Notes: generated from the sequence alone by a model not told the origin. DNA of 64,000 nt from Saccharicrinis sp963667815 (GCA_963667815.1 OY764021.1); one strand, 5' to 3'; shown: positions 1-8,570, numbered from the stretch's first letter. Numbers and translations are program-made.

Positions 1-2
1 CT

Positions 3-266
3 GTTGTGGATTCGGAATTGAGCGAAACTGAAAAAACAAAAGTATGGAACTCGATTTGTTTGGGAACTGATTTTGATGGAATGATTAATCCTGTTGATTC
101 TTTTATTGTAGCAGATGAGTATAAAAATTTAATGGATGCATTATTGGTTTACTTCACCGATAACAATGATTTTAAAGCTCTAACTATGGGCTTATCGATT
201 GAAACTATACTTGAAAAGATAATGTATCAGAATGTTTATGACTTTGTGATACGGAATTATAAATAA
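3..266 (+). CDS. C-terminal end of a probable peptidase M19 (membrane dipeptidase-like), partial
   Basis: Only the last 88 codons are present; the frame is open back to the window edge, so the start is outside. The visible part contains LGTDFDGMINPVDSF, which resembles the conserved GSDFDG segment near the C-terminus of M19 (renal dipeptidase-like) metallopeptidases, followed by a helical tail ending YDFVIRNYK. In M19 enzymes that Asp belongs to the active-site region. The assignment rests on one motif and on the position of that motif near the end of the protein, so another amidohydrolase-type family is possible. A clear intrinsic terminator follows 30 bases after the stop. Confidence 0.45.
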   Translation, partial: VVDSELSETEKTKVWNSICLGTDFDGMINPVDSFIVADEYKNLMDALLVYFTDNNDFKALTMGLSIETILEKIMYQNVYDFVIRNYK

Positions 267-296
267 TATTGAGAACTATTATTATAGATAAAAAAT

Positions 297-330
297 AGCC
301 CGAACTGAATAATATCAATTCGGGCTTTTC
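297..330 (+). terminator. Intrinsic terminator after the M19-like gene
   Basis: An 8-bp stem AGCCCGAA (297-304) pairs with TTCGGGCT (319-326), followed by TTTTCC. It sits directly downstream of the partial plus-strand gene and faces a second terminator for the opposing gene. Confidence 0.8.
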
Positions 331-354
331 CTTATTTATTTTGTAGATGATGAT

Positions 355-385
355 GCAAAAGAGAACAAGAGCTTGGCTCTTGTTC
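355..385 (-). terminator. Intrinsic terminator of the biotin-dependent carboxylase gene
   Basis: A perfect 10-bp hairpin, GAACAAGAGC (363-372) with GCTCTTGTTC (376-385) and a 3-nt loop. Read on the minus strand it is followed by a U-rich stretch (TCTCTTTT). It lies 14 bases beyond the stop codon of the minus-strand gene. Confidence 0.8.
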
Positions 386-398
386 TTATCTAAGTATA

Positions 399-2549
399 TT
401 ATTCAGCAACATCAAGAATTTTTGTATCAGCAGCAACAGTGTCGCCTACGTTTACAAAAATATCATTTACAGTTCCTGCAAAGTCACTTGTAATACTGTT
501 TTCCATTTTCATAGCTTCAAGAATTACAACAACCTGACCTTTTTCAATTTTATCACCAGCATTAACCTGGATATCTAAAATTTTACCTGGCATAGGAACG
601 TTAACTGCTTTTGTAGGACCAGTAGCTTTTGCAGCTTTAGGAGCCTCACTTGCTTTAGGAGCTTCTGTTGCAACAGGAGCATCAACAATATCCATAATTG
701 GAGCGTCAGCAGGTAAAGTATCACCTTCGGCAGCCATTAAAGTATTAACGTAACCAGCAAACTCTGCAGTAATGCTGTTTTCCATCTTCATAGCTTCTAA
801 AGTAGCAACAGTTTGTCCTTTTTCTACTTTATCACCAGGTTTTACAAGATATTGTAAAATTCTTCCTGGCATAGGAATAGTAACTTTTTTACCTGTAGCT
901 TTTGGAGCTTCTTTTTTAGGAGCTGCTTCAGTAGCAACTTCTTTTTTAGGTTCTTTAGCTTGTTTTGCTTCCCATGCAGCTTTCTTAACGCCAGTTAAGT
1001 ATCCTTTTGCAACCATTGGGAATAACTCAAGAAGTAAAACTTCTTCTTCGTTTTCAGCTAATTTAACACCACCAAAATCTTCTAATACTGGATTTGGTTG
1101 CATTTTGTATTTAGATGTGTCGAATGGACGCTCATCACTGTGACCACAAATCTTTTCTCTGAATTCTGGTTTTACAGGAATTGGAGTTTTACCATACTCA
1201 CCTTTTACTAAACTGATAAATTGGTTTGAAACGTTAGTGTACATAGCACTTCCTTTTTTCAAATCCATTGCGCAGTTAACAGCTTGTGCACCTACAATCT
1301 GGCTAGTTGGAGTTACCAATGGAGGTAAACCAGCATCCATACGTACTGTAGGGATTAATTTCATAGCATCTTCTAAGATGTCTTCTGATTTTAATGCTTT
1401 TAACTGTGCTACCATGTTAGTGTACATACCACCTGGGATTTCAGCTTCTTTAACCAAGTTGTTTGGTTTTGGGAAATTGAAGTAATCCTCAATAGCATGA
1501 CAAGCATCTAATAACGCTTCTTCGTCACCAGACTTAACACAAGCAATCGCTTTATCAAAAGCAGCATCAATATTCGCTGGAAGTTCATCAGTAAGAGGGT
1601 TGAATGGATTAGGGAATTGTTTTACTCCATCCACATCAGCTAACTCTTTTCTGATAGTAAGTAGTTCTGCATTAATTTTTGCAACAGCTTCCATGTTAAT
1701 ATCCATTTCAATTCCTAATTTCTTAGTGAATAAATAGATTAACTCAATAGCTGGAGCAGCAGGTCCACCTGCAAAGTTCCAAATGTTTGTATCAACAACA
1801 TCAACACCTGCCATAATAGCTGATAATACAGCTGCTAAACCATATCCTGGTGTACAGTGTGTATGGAAATCAACAGGAATTTTAACTGCTTTTTTAAAGT
1901 CGCTTACTAATTTAGATACACGAGTTGGAGGAATAAGTCCACTCATATCCTTAATAGTAATCATATCAGCTCCTAATTCTTCAAGAGCTTTTGCTTTATT
2001 AATAAAGTATTCGTCAGTAAATACTGGTTCTTGTCCTTGTTCTCTTTTTCCAAATAAACCAGCTAATCCTTTTTTCTTTGGTGGTTCCGGATATGCAGGA
2101 TCAATAGTGTAACATACTGCACAGTCCGCAATACCTCCATGCTGTTTTACGTACTTGATAGTAGACTTAACGTTATTGATGTCATTTAAGGCATCAAAAA
2201 TACGCATAATACCAAGTCCTGAATCAATGGCGTTTTTACAGAATCCATCAATGATTTCATTAGTATAAGGTGTATAACCAAATAAGTTACGTCCTCTTGA
2301 TAATGCAGTTAATTTACTTACATCACCAACAGCTTTTTTAATTGTTTGAAGACGTGTCCAAGGGTTCTCGTTTAGGTAACGCATTACAGAGTCAGGTACA
2401 GCTCCACCCCATACTTCCATTGCATAGAAGTTGGCATCCTTATAAAAAGGAAGAACTCTATCAATTTGCTCTTGTCGTAATCTGGTAGCGAATAACGACT
2501 GCTGACCATCTCTAAGCGTTAGGTCTCTAATCAATAATTTTTTTGACAT
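399..2549 (-). CDS. Biotin-dependent carboxyltransferase (pyruvate carboxylase subunit B / oxaloacetate decarboxylase alpha type) with two biotinyl domains
   Basis: The 716-residue protein starts with an HMGL-like/PYC carboxyltransferase domain: RDLTLRDGQQS at residues 8-18, VEVWGGA-type strand near 45, ITIKDMSG near 200 and DFHTHCTPGYG, whose two His bind the metal. The second half has a conserved carboxylase domain, an Ala/Pro/Lys-rich linker and then two biotinyl domains, each with the biotin site EAMKMEN (Lys588 and Lys681, 93 residues apart). Most OadA/PycB proteins have one biotinyl domain. The family moves CO2 between carboxybiotin and pyruvate/oxaloacetate; the direction here, and whether a membrane beta subunit or a separate biotin carboxylase is the partner, cannot be told from this window. 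A Lys-rich insertion (near residues 160-175) is also unusual. A TAnnTTTG-type box lies at 2593-2600. Confidence 0.88.
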   Translation of the reverse strand: MSKKLLIRDLTLRDGQQSLFATRLRQEQIDRVLPFYKDANFYAMEVWGGAVPDSVMRYLNENPWTRLQTIKKAVGDVSKLTALSRGRNLFGYTPYTNEIIDGFCKNAIDSGLGIMRIFDALNDINNVKSTIKYVKQHGGIADCAVCYTIDPAYPEPPKKKGLAGLFGKREQGQEPVFTDEYFINKAKALEELGADMITIKDMSGLIPPTRVSKLVSDFKKAVKIPVDFHTHCTPGYGLAAVLSAIMAGVDVVDTNIWNFAGGPAAPAIELIYLFTKKLGIEMDINMEAVAKINAELLTIRKELADVDGVKQFPNPFNPLTDELPANIDAAFDKAIACVKSGDEEALLDACHAIEDYFNFPKPNNLVKEAEIPGGMYTNMVAQLKALKSEDILEDAMKLIPTVRMDAGLPPLVTPTSQIVGAQAVNCAMDLKKGSAMYTNVSNQFISLVKGEYGKTPIPVKPEFREKICGHSDERPFDTSKYKMQPNPVLEDFGGVKLAENEEEVLLLELFPMVAKGYLTGVKKAAWEAKQAKEPKKEVATEAAPKKEAPKATGKKVTIPMPGRILQYLVKPGDKVEKGQTVATLEAMKMENSITAEFAGYVNTLMAAEGDTLPADAPIMDIVDAPVATEAPKASEAPKAAKATGPTKAVNVPMPGKILDIQVNAGDKIEKGQVVVILEAMKMENSITSDFAGTVNDIFVNVGDTVAADTKILDVAE

Positions 2550-2988
2550 GTTTTTGGTTTGCTACGGTTATTAATGAATTTTTATTATGACACAAAAATA
2601 ATCAAAGAGTGTATATAATAATAGTGTTATAACAAAGTTTAAGCATATTTTATAACATGCTTTTTGATTTAAAGAAATATTTCTGTAATATTACCGTCCC
2701 AATGTATTTACTCACCCCAAAGAGCTGAAAAATGTGATTATTATCACTGTTTTCTTACCAAAATTAAATTCAAGTAGTCAAAAAAGTGTTGTACAGCATA
2801 AAAAATACATCAACTAAAATTCTATTAACATTTATTAAAGAAATTTTGCGTTAATTTTTTATCGAATCATCCATGTATCGGTGAAAATAAACATCCCAAA
2901 TGGAGACATTTTTAGCATTAGAAATTTTAGGATACCTAATTTTTACGTTATGTTAACTAATGGGGTACTTGTTAAAATTTTATTCCGA
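2550..2988. other. Non-coding 439-bp upstream region of the carboxylase gene
   Basis: No gene is seen here. On the minus strand a -7 type box TATTTTTG (2600-2593) lies 44 bases before the carboxylase start, without a well-spaced TTG. A CRP/FNR-like palindrome TGTGA-N6-TCACT lies at 2733-2748. The rest is AT-rich with no recognised feature. Confidence 0.4.
2733..2748. promoter_or_regulatory. Possible CRP/FNR-family operator
   Basis: TGTGATTATTATCACT matches the TGTGA-N6-TCACA layout at nine of ten arm positions. It lies about 185 bp before the carboxylase start. Regulation of a C3/C4 carboxylase by such a regulator is plausible but is inference; one palindrome in AT-rich DNA is weak evidence. 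Confidence 0.3.
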
Positions 2989-4887
2989 TTATAAAATAGC
3001 TTTTTGATATTGTAGGGGAGTTATTCCAACTTCGGATTTAAAAGAACTATAAAATGTACTTTGTGATGCAAAACCAGACTCAAAACCCAACTGTTTCATT
3101 AAGATTTTTGAGTTTTTGTGTCTTTCAATTAGTTTTTTGCAATATGATATGCGATACCTGTTTATTAATGTGTTAAAATTACATCCAAATTCTTTATTAA
3201 TAATCTGAGATACGTAGGTAATATTTGTATTGAGTTTGCTGGCCAATGTATCAAGAGTTAGGTCTTGCATTTTGAATACTTCTTCGTTTTCTAGCAATGA
3301 TAGTAAATTGGATAACAATATATTTTCGATATTTTGGGTATTGTTAATGGTTTTTTCTTTTAAGAGCTGGTTAATTATATCTTGTTTATTTTGGGCTTCA
3401 AGGTGCTGTTTATAAATAGATTCAATAGCTTTTTTACGTACTTTTTTATTCAATACAAAAAGAATAAGTATTACAATAATTAAACTTACAATGAATAGGA
3501 GTGCAACTATAATAATTCTGCTATTTTTCAGTTCTTCTTTTTGTATAGCTATTTTCTTTTCCTTTTGTTGGGTTTCGTATTTTACCATTAAGTTTTTTAG
3601 CTTTTCAGCCGACTTTCTTAATTCGTGTTCCTTCTCATATTTTAAGTAGGCAGAAATATAATTCATAGCTTCAGAATACTTCTTTTCCTTTTTATATAAT
3701 GTATATAGATGTTTATTGGTTATCGATTTTAAATAAACAGACTCAGTAGAATCGCATAGTTGTAACGACATATTATAGCACTGGTGAGCCATTTTATTAT
3801 CATTTAATGCCATATAGGTTTTTCCCAAACTATTTAAGGTTTTAATACGAGACGCGTAACTGGCTTTAATTTTTAATTTAAATTGATATACCTCGTTTAA
3901 TATTTGAATTGCCTTTCTATATGCACCTTTTTCTATGTAAAAGTTACCCAAATTAGTTAACGATGTTGCTATTCCTGATTTCACTTTCGATTCTTTTGCA
4001 CATTGAAGTGATTTATTAAAATACTTTTCTCCATTGAGCCAGTCTTTTTGTTCTGTATAGATAATGCCCATACCTTCATAGCTTTCGCGCAACATGCGTA
4101 AATTATTTGATTGCTTTACAAGTTCTAGTTTTTGTTTTTGCCACTTTAACGCTTCATCAAATCGATTGTCTTTTCGGTACAGGGAAACAATACGTTGATA
4201 GTTCTGGAGTTTTCTGAAAATATTATTTGTAGAGTCGCAAAGTGCCAAGGATTTTATATAGTGTTCGTATGCCTTTGAATTATAACTTCTCTTTTCATTA
4301 TTATAACCTAATAAATACTGATAATAATCTCTGTAAATATTTATATGATGTGCATTTAAAATACTATCTGCGTTTTGAAGGTATATAAGAGCTTCTGAAT
4401 ATTGGTTTTCTGTCATATAATATAAAGCATATATACTTTTGCATTGTGCTATTTGAACCGGATTTTGCGATTTTTGAGCGTAGGAGTTGCAAAACATATA
4501 AAAACGATCCATTTTATCTTTAGCAGGAATTCTCGCAGCACTTTCGGCAGCTAACAATGCAATATTAAATTTGAGGTCAGATTTTTTTCTTAATAATTCA
4601 AAACCTTTTTGCAGGGTAATCAATGCTGAGTCTTTTTCATTAATAGATCTGTAATACAGCGCATCTATATAATATAGTTTAGCCTTTGATTCTTTATTTA
4701 TAGTATTATCAAAATCTTCATTTTCCTTTTTCTTATAAATGTCAGAAGCATGCAACAAATCATGTGGGTTGCTAAGAACTTCCTGGTATAAAGAATCAAT
4801 AATCTGTTCTGTTTCTTTTAATTTCTTTGAGCAGCCAAAGCAAATTAATATTAATAGTAAAGTTAGAGTTGAAAATGACCTCTTCAT
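2989..4887 (-). CDS. Membrane-anchored TPR protein with C-terminal AraC-type DNA-binding domain
   Basis: The 632-residue protein has an N-terminal signal or anchor sequence (hydrophobic residues 6-20 ending FGCSKK), a long helical region of tetratricopeptide repeats (roughly 25-430, for example a GMGIIYTEQKDWLNGEKYFNKSL-type unit), one strong membrane segment (about 457-479), a short coiled stretch and an AraC-type helix-turn-helix domain (about 540-632, with LASKLNTNITYVSQIIN and FASQSTFYSSFKSEVGITP). This architecture is known in Bacteroidota as a one-protein regulator: periplasmic TPRs sense something and the cytoplasmic AraC domain binds DNA. The target is unknown. It is divergent from the 274-aa secreted protein, which is a candidate target together with its own promoter. 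A good promoter lies at 4943-4971. Confidence 0.85.
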   Translation of the reverse strand: MKRSFSTLTLLLILICFGCSKKLKETEQIIDSLYQEVLSNPHDLLHASDIYKKKENEDFDNTINKESKAKLYYIDALYYRSINEKDSALITLQKGFELLRKKSDLKFNIALLAAESAARIPAKDKMDRFYMFCNSYAQKSQNPVQIAQCKSIYALYYMTENQYSEALIYLQNADSILNAHHINIYRDYYQYLLGYNNEKRSYNSKAYEHYIKSLALCDSTNNIFRKLQNYQRIVSLYRKDNRFDEALKWQKQKLELVKQSNNLRMLRESYEGMGIIYTEQKDWLNGEKYFNKSLQCAKESKVKSGIATSLTNLGNFYIEKGAYRKAIQILNEVYQFKLKIKASYASRIKTLNSLGKTYMALNDNKMAHQCYNMSLQLCDSTESVYLKSITNKHLYTLYKKEKKYSEAMNYISAYLKYEKEHELRKSAEKLKNLMVKYETQQKEKKIAIQKEELKNSRIIIVALLFIVSLIIVILILFVLNKKVRKKAIESIYKQHLEAQNKQDIINQLLKEKTINNTQNIENILLSNLLSLLENEEVFKMQDLTLDTLASKLNTNITYVSQIINKEFGCNFNTLINRYRISYCKKLIERHKNSKILMKQLGFESGFASQSTFYSSFKSEVGITPLQYQKAIL

Positions 4888-4942
4888 TTTATATCCAATT
4901 CTGATTATTTATTTAGTTGGGGGCTTATTTTTTTTGCGAGTT

Positions 4943-4971
4943 CAAATATACATAATATTAAAAGCGCACAA
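4943..4971 (-). promoter_or_regulatory. Bacteroidota-type promoter of the TPR/AraC regulator
   Basis: On the minus strand TTG (4971-4969), 18 bp, then TATATTTG (4950-4943), matching the -33/-7 consensus TTG...TAnnTTTG. It lies 56 bases before the start codon. Confidence 0.6.
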
Positions 4972-5005
4972 TTCTATTTACGTCTAAAAAAATTAAAAGT
5001 TCAAT

Positions 5006-5054
5006 ATCTTTAAAAAGAATTCCGAAATGATTAAAGATGTTCCGGAATCTTTAA
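5006..5054. promoter_or_regulatory. Cluster of three ATCTTTAA boxes in a divergent promoter region
   Basis: ATCTTTAA occurs at 5006-5013 and 5047-5054, and inverted as TTAAAGAT at 5031-5038. The last two form an 8-bp inverted repeat around TCCGGA. They lie upstream of the regulator promoter and 170-220 bp before the divergent secreted-protein gene. The remainder of the 338-bp intergenic region shows nothing recognised. Confidence 0.3.
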
Positions 5055-5225
5055 AATGCGCTATTTGTATAGGTTTATGCAATCTCTAGAATGTACATTT
5101 GTCGAGGTTGAATTAAGTGAAGTACTCAGATGTAAATGGATTAGTATTTGCTGAATCTTGATTTTATTCGACTTGTTTTAAGTGACTATGTTAAATATGT
5201 TCAATTTAAATTATGTATTTGAAAT

Positions 5226-6050
5226 ATGAATAGATGTAAATTTTTTGCTGTGCTAATCATGATTAGCAGTATCGTTTTTTCTCAATCAAAAGATGTAGAA
5301 TGTGTAAAATTCAGAGAGGGTTTTGATAAATTTCCATTACCTGGAAAAGGAACAATTACACTATTAGATGGGACTAAAATTAAGGGTGAATTTAAGCAGG
5401 GAATGCTAATTAAGTTTGATAAGTGGCAATGGTACGATACGGAGGGCAAAGTGCATGAAATTAAGAAAAAAGATGTAGAACGGGTTTATTTTTATCCTGA
5501 TGAAAAATTTATGGATAAAAACATAGAGATTAATGTAAGCCTTTCTGTGGGAAATAAAAAAATGGAAGAGGTAGAACAGAAAAATTTGCCATTTAATATT
5601 AAACAATTCAAAGATTTTGATCAGGAAAAATACTACAAACCTGTAGTCCTTGAAAGGGTTGTGAAGAGCGTTAATAATAAAGGTAAGGAAAACGCTGATT
5701 TAATGTTGTTGGTGAATAATGGATTTGATAGTAAATATAAAGTTTATGTACCATTAGGTGCACACCAAATTTCATACGGACGTGAATTGAACATACCAGG
5801 GATGATTATGGGAATTGGTCAGGAAATGGGTGATTATTACAAAGCCATAAGAGTTAAAAAAGTAGGAGAAACTCAGAGCAGTGTTATAAAATACCCAGGA
5901 GGTATTCCATTTTTATTCGGAAAATTCAGAGATAAGGAATTTGTGGATCTGTTTGGGTCTAACCAGGAATTTATGCAATGCTACCCTAAATCGTTTAAGC
6001 GAAAGTTTAAATATACTCCTGAATTTTTCTGGGTTTACAATCAAAAGTAA
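5226..6050 (+). CDS. Secreted protein of unknown function
   Basis: A 274-residue protein with a Sec signal peptide (MNRCKFFAVLIMISSIVFSQS). The mature part is beta-rich and contains a LLDGTKIKGEFKQG stretch like those in proteins that turn a 'set a value and convert it' beta motif, followed by basic, mixed helical sequence; I do not recognise a family. It has no cysteine pair or catalytic motif that stands out. It lies divergent from the TPR/AraC regulator and 114 bp before a lipoprotein gene, with no visible terminator between the two plus-strand genes, so co-transcription is possible. Confidence 0.6.
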   Translation: MNRCKFFAVLIMISSIVFSQSKDVECVKFREGFDKFPLPGKGTITLLDGTKIKGEFKQGMLIKFDKWQWYDTEGKVHEIKKKDVERVYFYPDEKFMDKNIEINVSLSVGNKKMEEVEQKNLPFNIKQFKDFDQEKYYKPVVLERVVKSVNNKGKENADLMLLVNNGFDSKYKVYVPLGAHQISYGRELNIPGMIMGIGQEMGDYYKAIRVKKVGETQSSVIKYPGGIPFLFGKFRDKEFVDLFGSNQEFMQCYPKSFKRKFKYTPEFFWVYNQK

Positions 6051-6164
6051 TTCAATATAAAAATAGTAAACAATAACAGTATAAAATGTGCTACAAGCCT
6101 TGTGTTTTTAGTAATAAACGTGTGGTAGTGTATTTTATGCATTTTTAAAAAGCAAATATTAAAT

Positions 6165-7547
6165 ATGAAACAATTAACAATTTTATTTATTGCCTTTTTT
6201 GCATTATTAGTAAGCTCATGTTCAAAGGACGATGACACTAAAAGTAGTAAAACAAAGAGTTATGCGATTAGCGACTTTGTAGGAATGTGGAAAACTCTGC
6301 AATACTCTACAGATGTATACGTAAGTTTTGAAAATGATGGAACTGGTGAAATGGTGGATCCTAATGGAGATAGCTATGATATTAGCTGGGAAGTAAGCAC
6401 TTTTGAGTTGGAAGATGTTGATTCTAATGGAAATATCTCCACTGTAGAGTATAATGGAGTTATTGCAACAGATACTGATGGCTTTGAATATTATTATGTA
6501 GTCTCTTCTGATGGTGAAAATGTAAATCAAATTACAGATGTATACAATAGCATTATCTATTCTAAAGAATCTGTTTCAGATGAAGAAGAAGAACAAGAGG
6601 GCAGTAGTGTAGAAACACCTGCAGCTCCAACAGATTTTACCGTTTTAAGTGTAGGAAAAGAAAGTATAAGCTTAAAGTTTAACTATACTGGAACATGCTC
6701 TGGAGTTGAAGTTTACTCAGCTGAAAAAACTGCTGACGCAGAACCTATTGTGATTTTAACTGAAGTTGTTGAAGGTGAAAATACAATTGAAATAGAATCA
6801 TTAACACCTGATACTGAATATAGTTTCTTTATCTATGCTTATAATAGTGGTGAATCAGAAGTTGTATATTCCGAAGAAACAGTATCGGTAACAGTTACTA
6901 CCAATTCGGCTATTATTAACCTACCTATTGAGCGTTTTGGATTTCACGATCAATATGGAGGTGCTTTAACAGTAGGAGTACTTGTTAATGCTTCAGATTT
7001 GGTAGAAGATCATAGCATGTGGACTCAAAGCGGTGATGTGGTTTTTGAATTATATACATCAGAGTCGAAAGATGATGGTTATATGTTTGCCGAGTCGAAT
7101 GCTTATTTATTGCCAGATTGGAATAATAGCCAAATTATTGATTTATATGCTTATGCCAATGATTGGAGCTATATAGCAGGTCAGGTTTACTATTTAAAAG
7201 TTCAGGCAAAGGATAAAGATGGAAATATTATTGGCGAATCTTTTGTTCAGGAAGTAGAATACCCACAATCAAATGATATTATACCTGCAAAACCAACAGG
7301 TGTAACACTTACAAAAAACGGAACTTGTGTTGATATTACCTGGAATACAGCGAATGATGCTGTTTCATACGAAGTGTATGTATCTACAACTTCAAATATG
7401 GATTATAAAACCAAAGTAGCTGATACAACAGATACTAATATTAGCGACTGCGACCGAGGTACTAATGTAAAAATGTATTATCAAGTTGTAGCGGTGTCCT
7501 CAACCGGAAATAAAATGTATAGCGATCCTGTTTCAATATGGTTGTAA
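6165..7547 (+). CDS. Surface lipoprotein with lipocalin-like N-terminus and fibronectin type III domains
   Basis: The 460-residue protein begins with a lipoprotein signal (FFALLVSSCSKDDD; lipid Cys at residue 19) followed by the acidic stretch often seen on surface-exposed Bacteroidota lipoproteins. Residues about 35-130 look like a lipocalin-like domain (FVGMWKTLQYS...). After an acidic linker (DEEEEQEG) comes a fibronectin type III domain (about 153-248, ending LTPDTEYSFFIYAYNSGES), a beta-rich middle part, and a second FN3 domain at the C-terminus (about 375-460, KPTGVTLTKNG...VDITWNT). Function is probably binding or adhesion at the cell surface; no catalytic motif is seen. It ends in a strong terminator. 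Confidence 0.72.
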   Translation: MKQLTILFIAFFALLVSSCSKDDDTKSSKTKSYAISDFVGMWKTLQYSTDVYVSFENDGTGEMVDPNGDSYDISWEVSTFELEDVDSNGNISTVEYNGVIATDTDGFEYYYVVSSDGENVNQITDVYNSIIYSKESVSDEEEEQEGSSVETPAAPTDFTVLSVGKESISLKFNYTGTCSGVEVYSAEKTADAEPIVILTEVVEGENTIEIESLTPDTEYSFFIYAYNSGESEVVYSEETVSVTVTTNSAIINLPIERFGFHDQYGGALTVGVLVNASDLVEDHSMWTQSGDVVFELYTSESKDDGYMFAESNAYLLPDWNNSQIIDLYAYANDWSYIAGQVYYLKVQAKDKDGNIIGESFVQEVEYPQSNDIIPAKPTGVTLTKNGTCVDITWNTANDAVSYEVYVSTTSNMDYKTKVADTTDTNISDCDRGTNVKMYYQVVAVSSTGNKMYSDPVSIWL

Positions 7548-7583
7548 GCCACTACTTTTTATATACGATGTAAATGTGATTGT

Positions 7584-7612
7584 AAAGCTGTCTTTTTAAG
7601 GCAGCTTTTTTT
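7584..7612 (+). terminator. Intrinsic terminator after the FN3 lipoprotein gene
   Basis: A 9-bp stem AAAGCTGTC (7584-7592) with GGCAGCTTT (7600-7608), one G-T pair, then a T run. It separates the lipoprotein gene from the CRISPR-Cas locus. Confidence 0.78.
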
Positions 7613-7784
7613 ATGGTAAAGCACAATTTCTCTTATAAATTGCCATAGTCTCCTTAAAATTATTCAAAATAGCTAACAATCTGTTCTAACTATTAATAAG
7701 CGTGTTAATTCCAAAATTTAATGTTCGTCTCAGGTTATAAAGTCAAGGGTAAAAAAACTTTACGCCCACAAACAATATCTTAAT

Positions 7785-7801
7785 AAACAAACCGTTTGTT
7801 T
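7785..7801. promoter_or_regulatory. Palindrome AAACAAA-CCG-TTTGTTT, possible operator
   Basis: Perfect 7-bp arms around CCG, 37 bp before the start codon of the 193-aa gene. The position and symmetry suit a dimeric repressor site. No regulator gene is adjacent, and the function is inferred. Confidence 0.35.
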
Positions 7802-7837
7802 TACTAATTAAAAATATTAACCTTAAACTATCCTTAA

Positions 7838-8419
7838 ATGACATTTGAAGAGTCAGCAGAAAGATTCAACCGCATATTTGAAAAATCAGATAGGTTTGAA
7901 AAAATATTTAATATGTTTTCAAAAGACTATCTTAAAAGCCTTAAAGAAGTCATTCAACAACACCGTCCATTAATAAAGCAAAACTTAGATAATTTTAATA
8001 AGCAAATATCCCTAAGCATAGAAAAATCTATGAGATGGGCATTGGAAACTTTGTTTTTTTGTATGACAAATGATGTGGGGGATAATAATGTAACTGTACC
8101 CCAAAGAACAGATAAAGATAATGAACAAGAAAAATTAAGCCTTCAATTAAAAAATATACCTGATGATGATAAGGAACTATATTCACAAATATTTTGGGAT
8201 GGGTATAATGAAATAGAAAAACGAGAAAATTACAATTTTGCTGTATTTAATATGATAAAAGAATTATTGGTGAAGCATTATTATAACGAAATAATAGAGT
8301 TGAACGGAGATTCTTTACGACGATTGAGTGGAGATTTATATTATTTAGCAGCAGAGAATTTAATAGAGGATATTTATTTAATAGAAAGAAAAATTAAACC
8401 TCGTAAACCAATATTTTAA
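7838..8419 (+). CDS. Unknown 193-aa protein upstream of cas9
   Basis: A soluble, mostly helical protein with no signal peptide or membrane segment and no family that I recognise. The N-terminal 80 residues are amphipathic (FNRIFEKSDRFEKIFNMFSKDYLKSLKEVIQQ), then a low-complexity polar linker, then a helical C-terminal half ending in a basic tail (IERKIKPRKPIF). It is rich in Lys, Asn and Ile. It ends 20 bp before the terminator of the convergent tracrRNA, so it forms its own unit at the edge of the CRISPR-Cas locus. Whether it belongs to the locus or is a neighbour cannot be decided from the sequence. Confidence 0.55.
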   Translation: MTFEESAERFNRIFEKSDRFEKIFNMFSKDYLKSLKEVIQQHRPLIKQNLDNFNKQISLSIEKSMRWALETLFFCMTNDVGDNNVTVPQRTDKDNEQEKLSLQLKNIPDDDKELYSQIFWDGYNEIEKRENYNFAVFNMIKELLVKHYYNEIIELNGDSLRRLSGDLYYLAAENLIEDIYLIERKIKPRKPIF

Positions 8420-8439
8420 TAGAACGGAGGCTAGTACAA

Positions 8440-8467
8440 AATAAAAACTCCCACCATAAGCGGGAGT
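8440..8467 (-). terminator. Intrinsic terminator of the tracrRNA
   Basis: On the minus strand ACTCCCGC (8467-8460) pairs with GTGGGAGT (8454-8447; one G-T pair) and is followed by TTTTTATTTT. This is the terminal hairpin of the predicted tracrRNA. Confidence 0.85.
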
Positions 8468-8535
8468 ATAGGAATTTTTTCCTTCGGCACTAAGGCCTTA
8501 TTGTGATAAGATTCTAATAAGAATTTTTAAATTCT
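8440..8535 (-). ncRNA. tracrRNA of the type II-C CRISPR-Cas system
   Basis: On the minus strand, positions 8521-8510 read CTTATTAGAATC, an exact complement of the repeat core GATTCTAATAAG. After a 4-nt internal loop, 8505-8500 read CACAAT, which pairs with GTTGTG at the repeat start (one G-U). Then comes CACAATAAGGCC, the same CAAUAAGGCC junction found in the Neisseria type II-C tracrRNA, a short stem (CCTTAGTGCCGAAGG) and the terminator hairpin. With the promoter at 8541-8570 the RNA should be about 95 nt. It guides RNase III cutting of the pre-crRNA and holds the crRNA in Cas9. It is transcribed divergently from cas9. The 5' end is estimated, not measured. Confidence 0.88.
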
Positions 8536-8540
8536 GACAT

Positions 8541-8570
8541 CAAATATAAATGCTTGTTTTTTAGAATCAA
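8541..8570 (-). promoter_or_regulatory. Promoter of the tracrRNA
   Basis: Minus strand: TTTG (8571-8568), 19 bp, TATATTTG (8548-8541), a full match to the Bacteroidota -33/-7 consensus. The -33 part lies in a TTTGATTCTAA stretch identical to the CRISPR repeat core. A start about 6 nt downstream fits the anti-repeat position. Confidence 0.65.

Noticed and set aside
772..2112. Open frames on the plus strand opposite the carboxylase gene
   Set aside because: They are antisense shadows of a well-conserved coding region, with no family resemblance.
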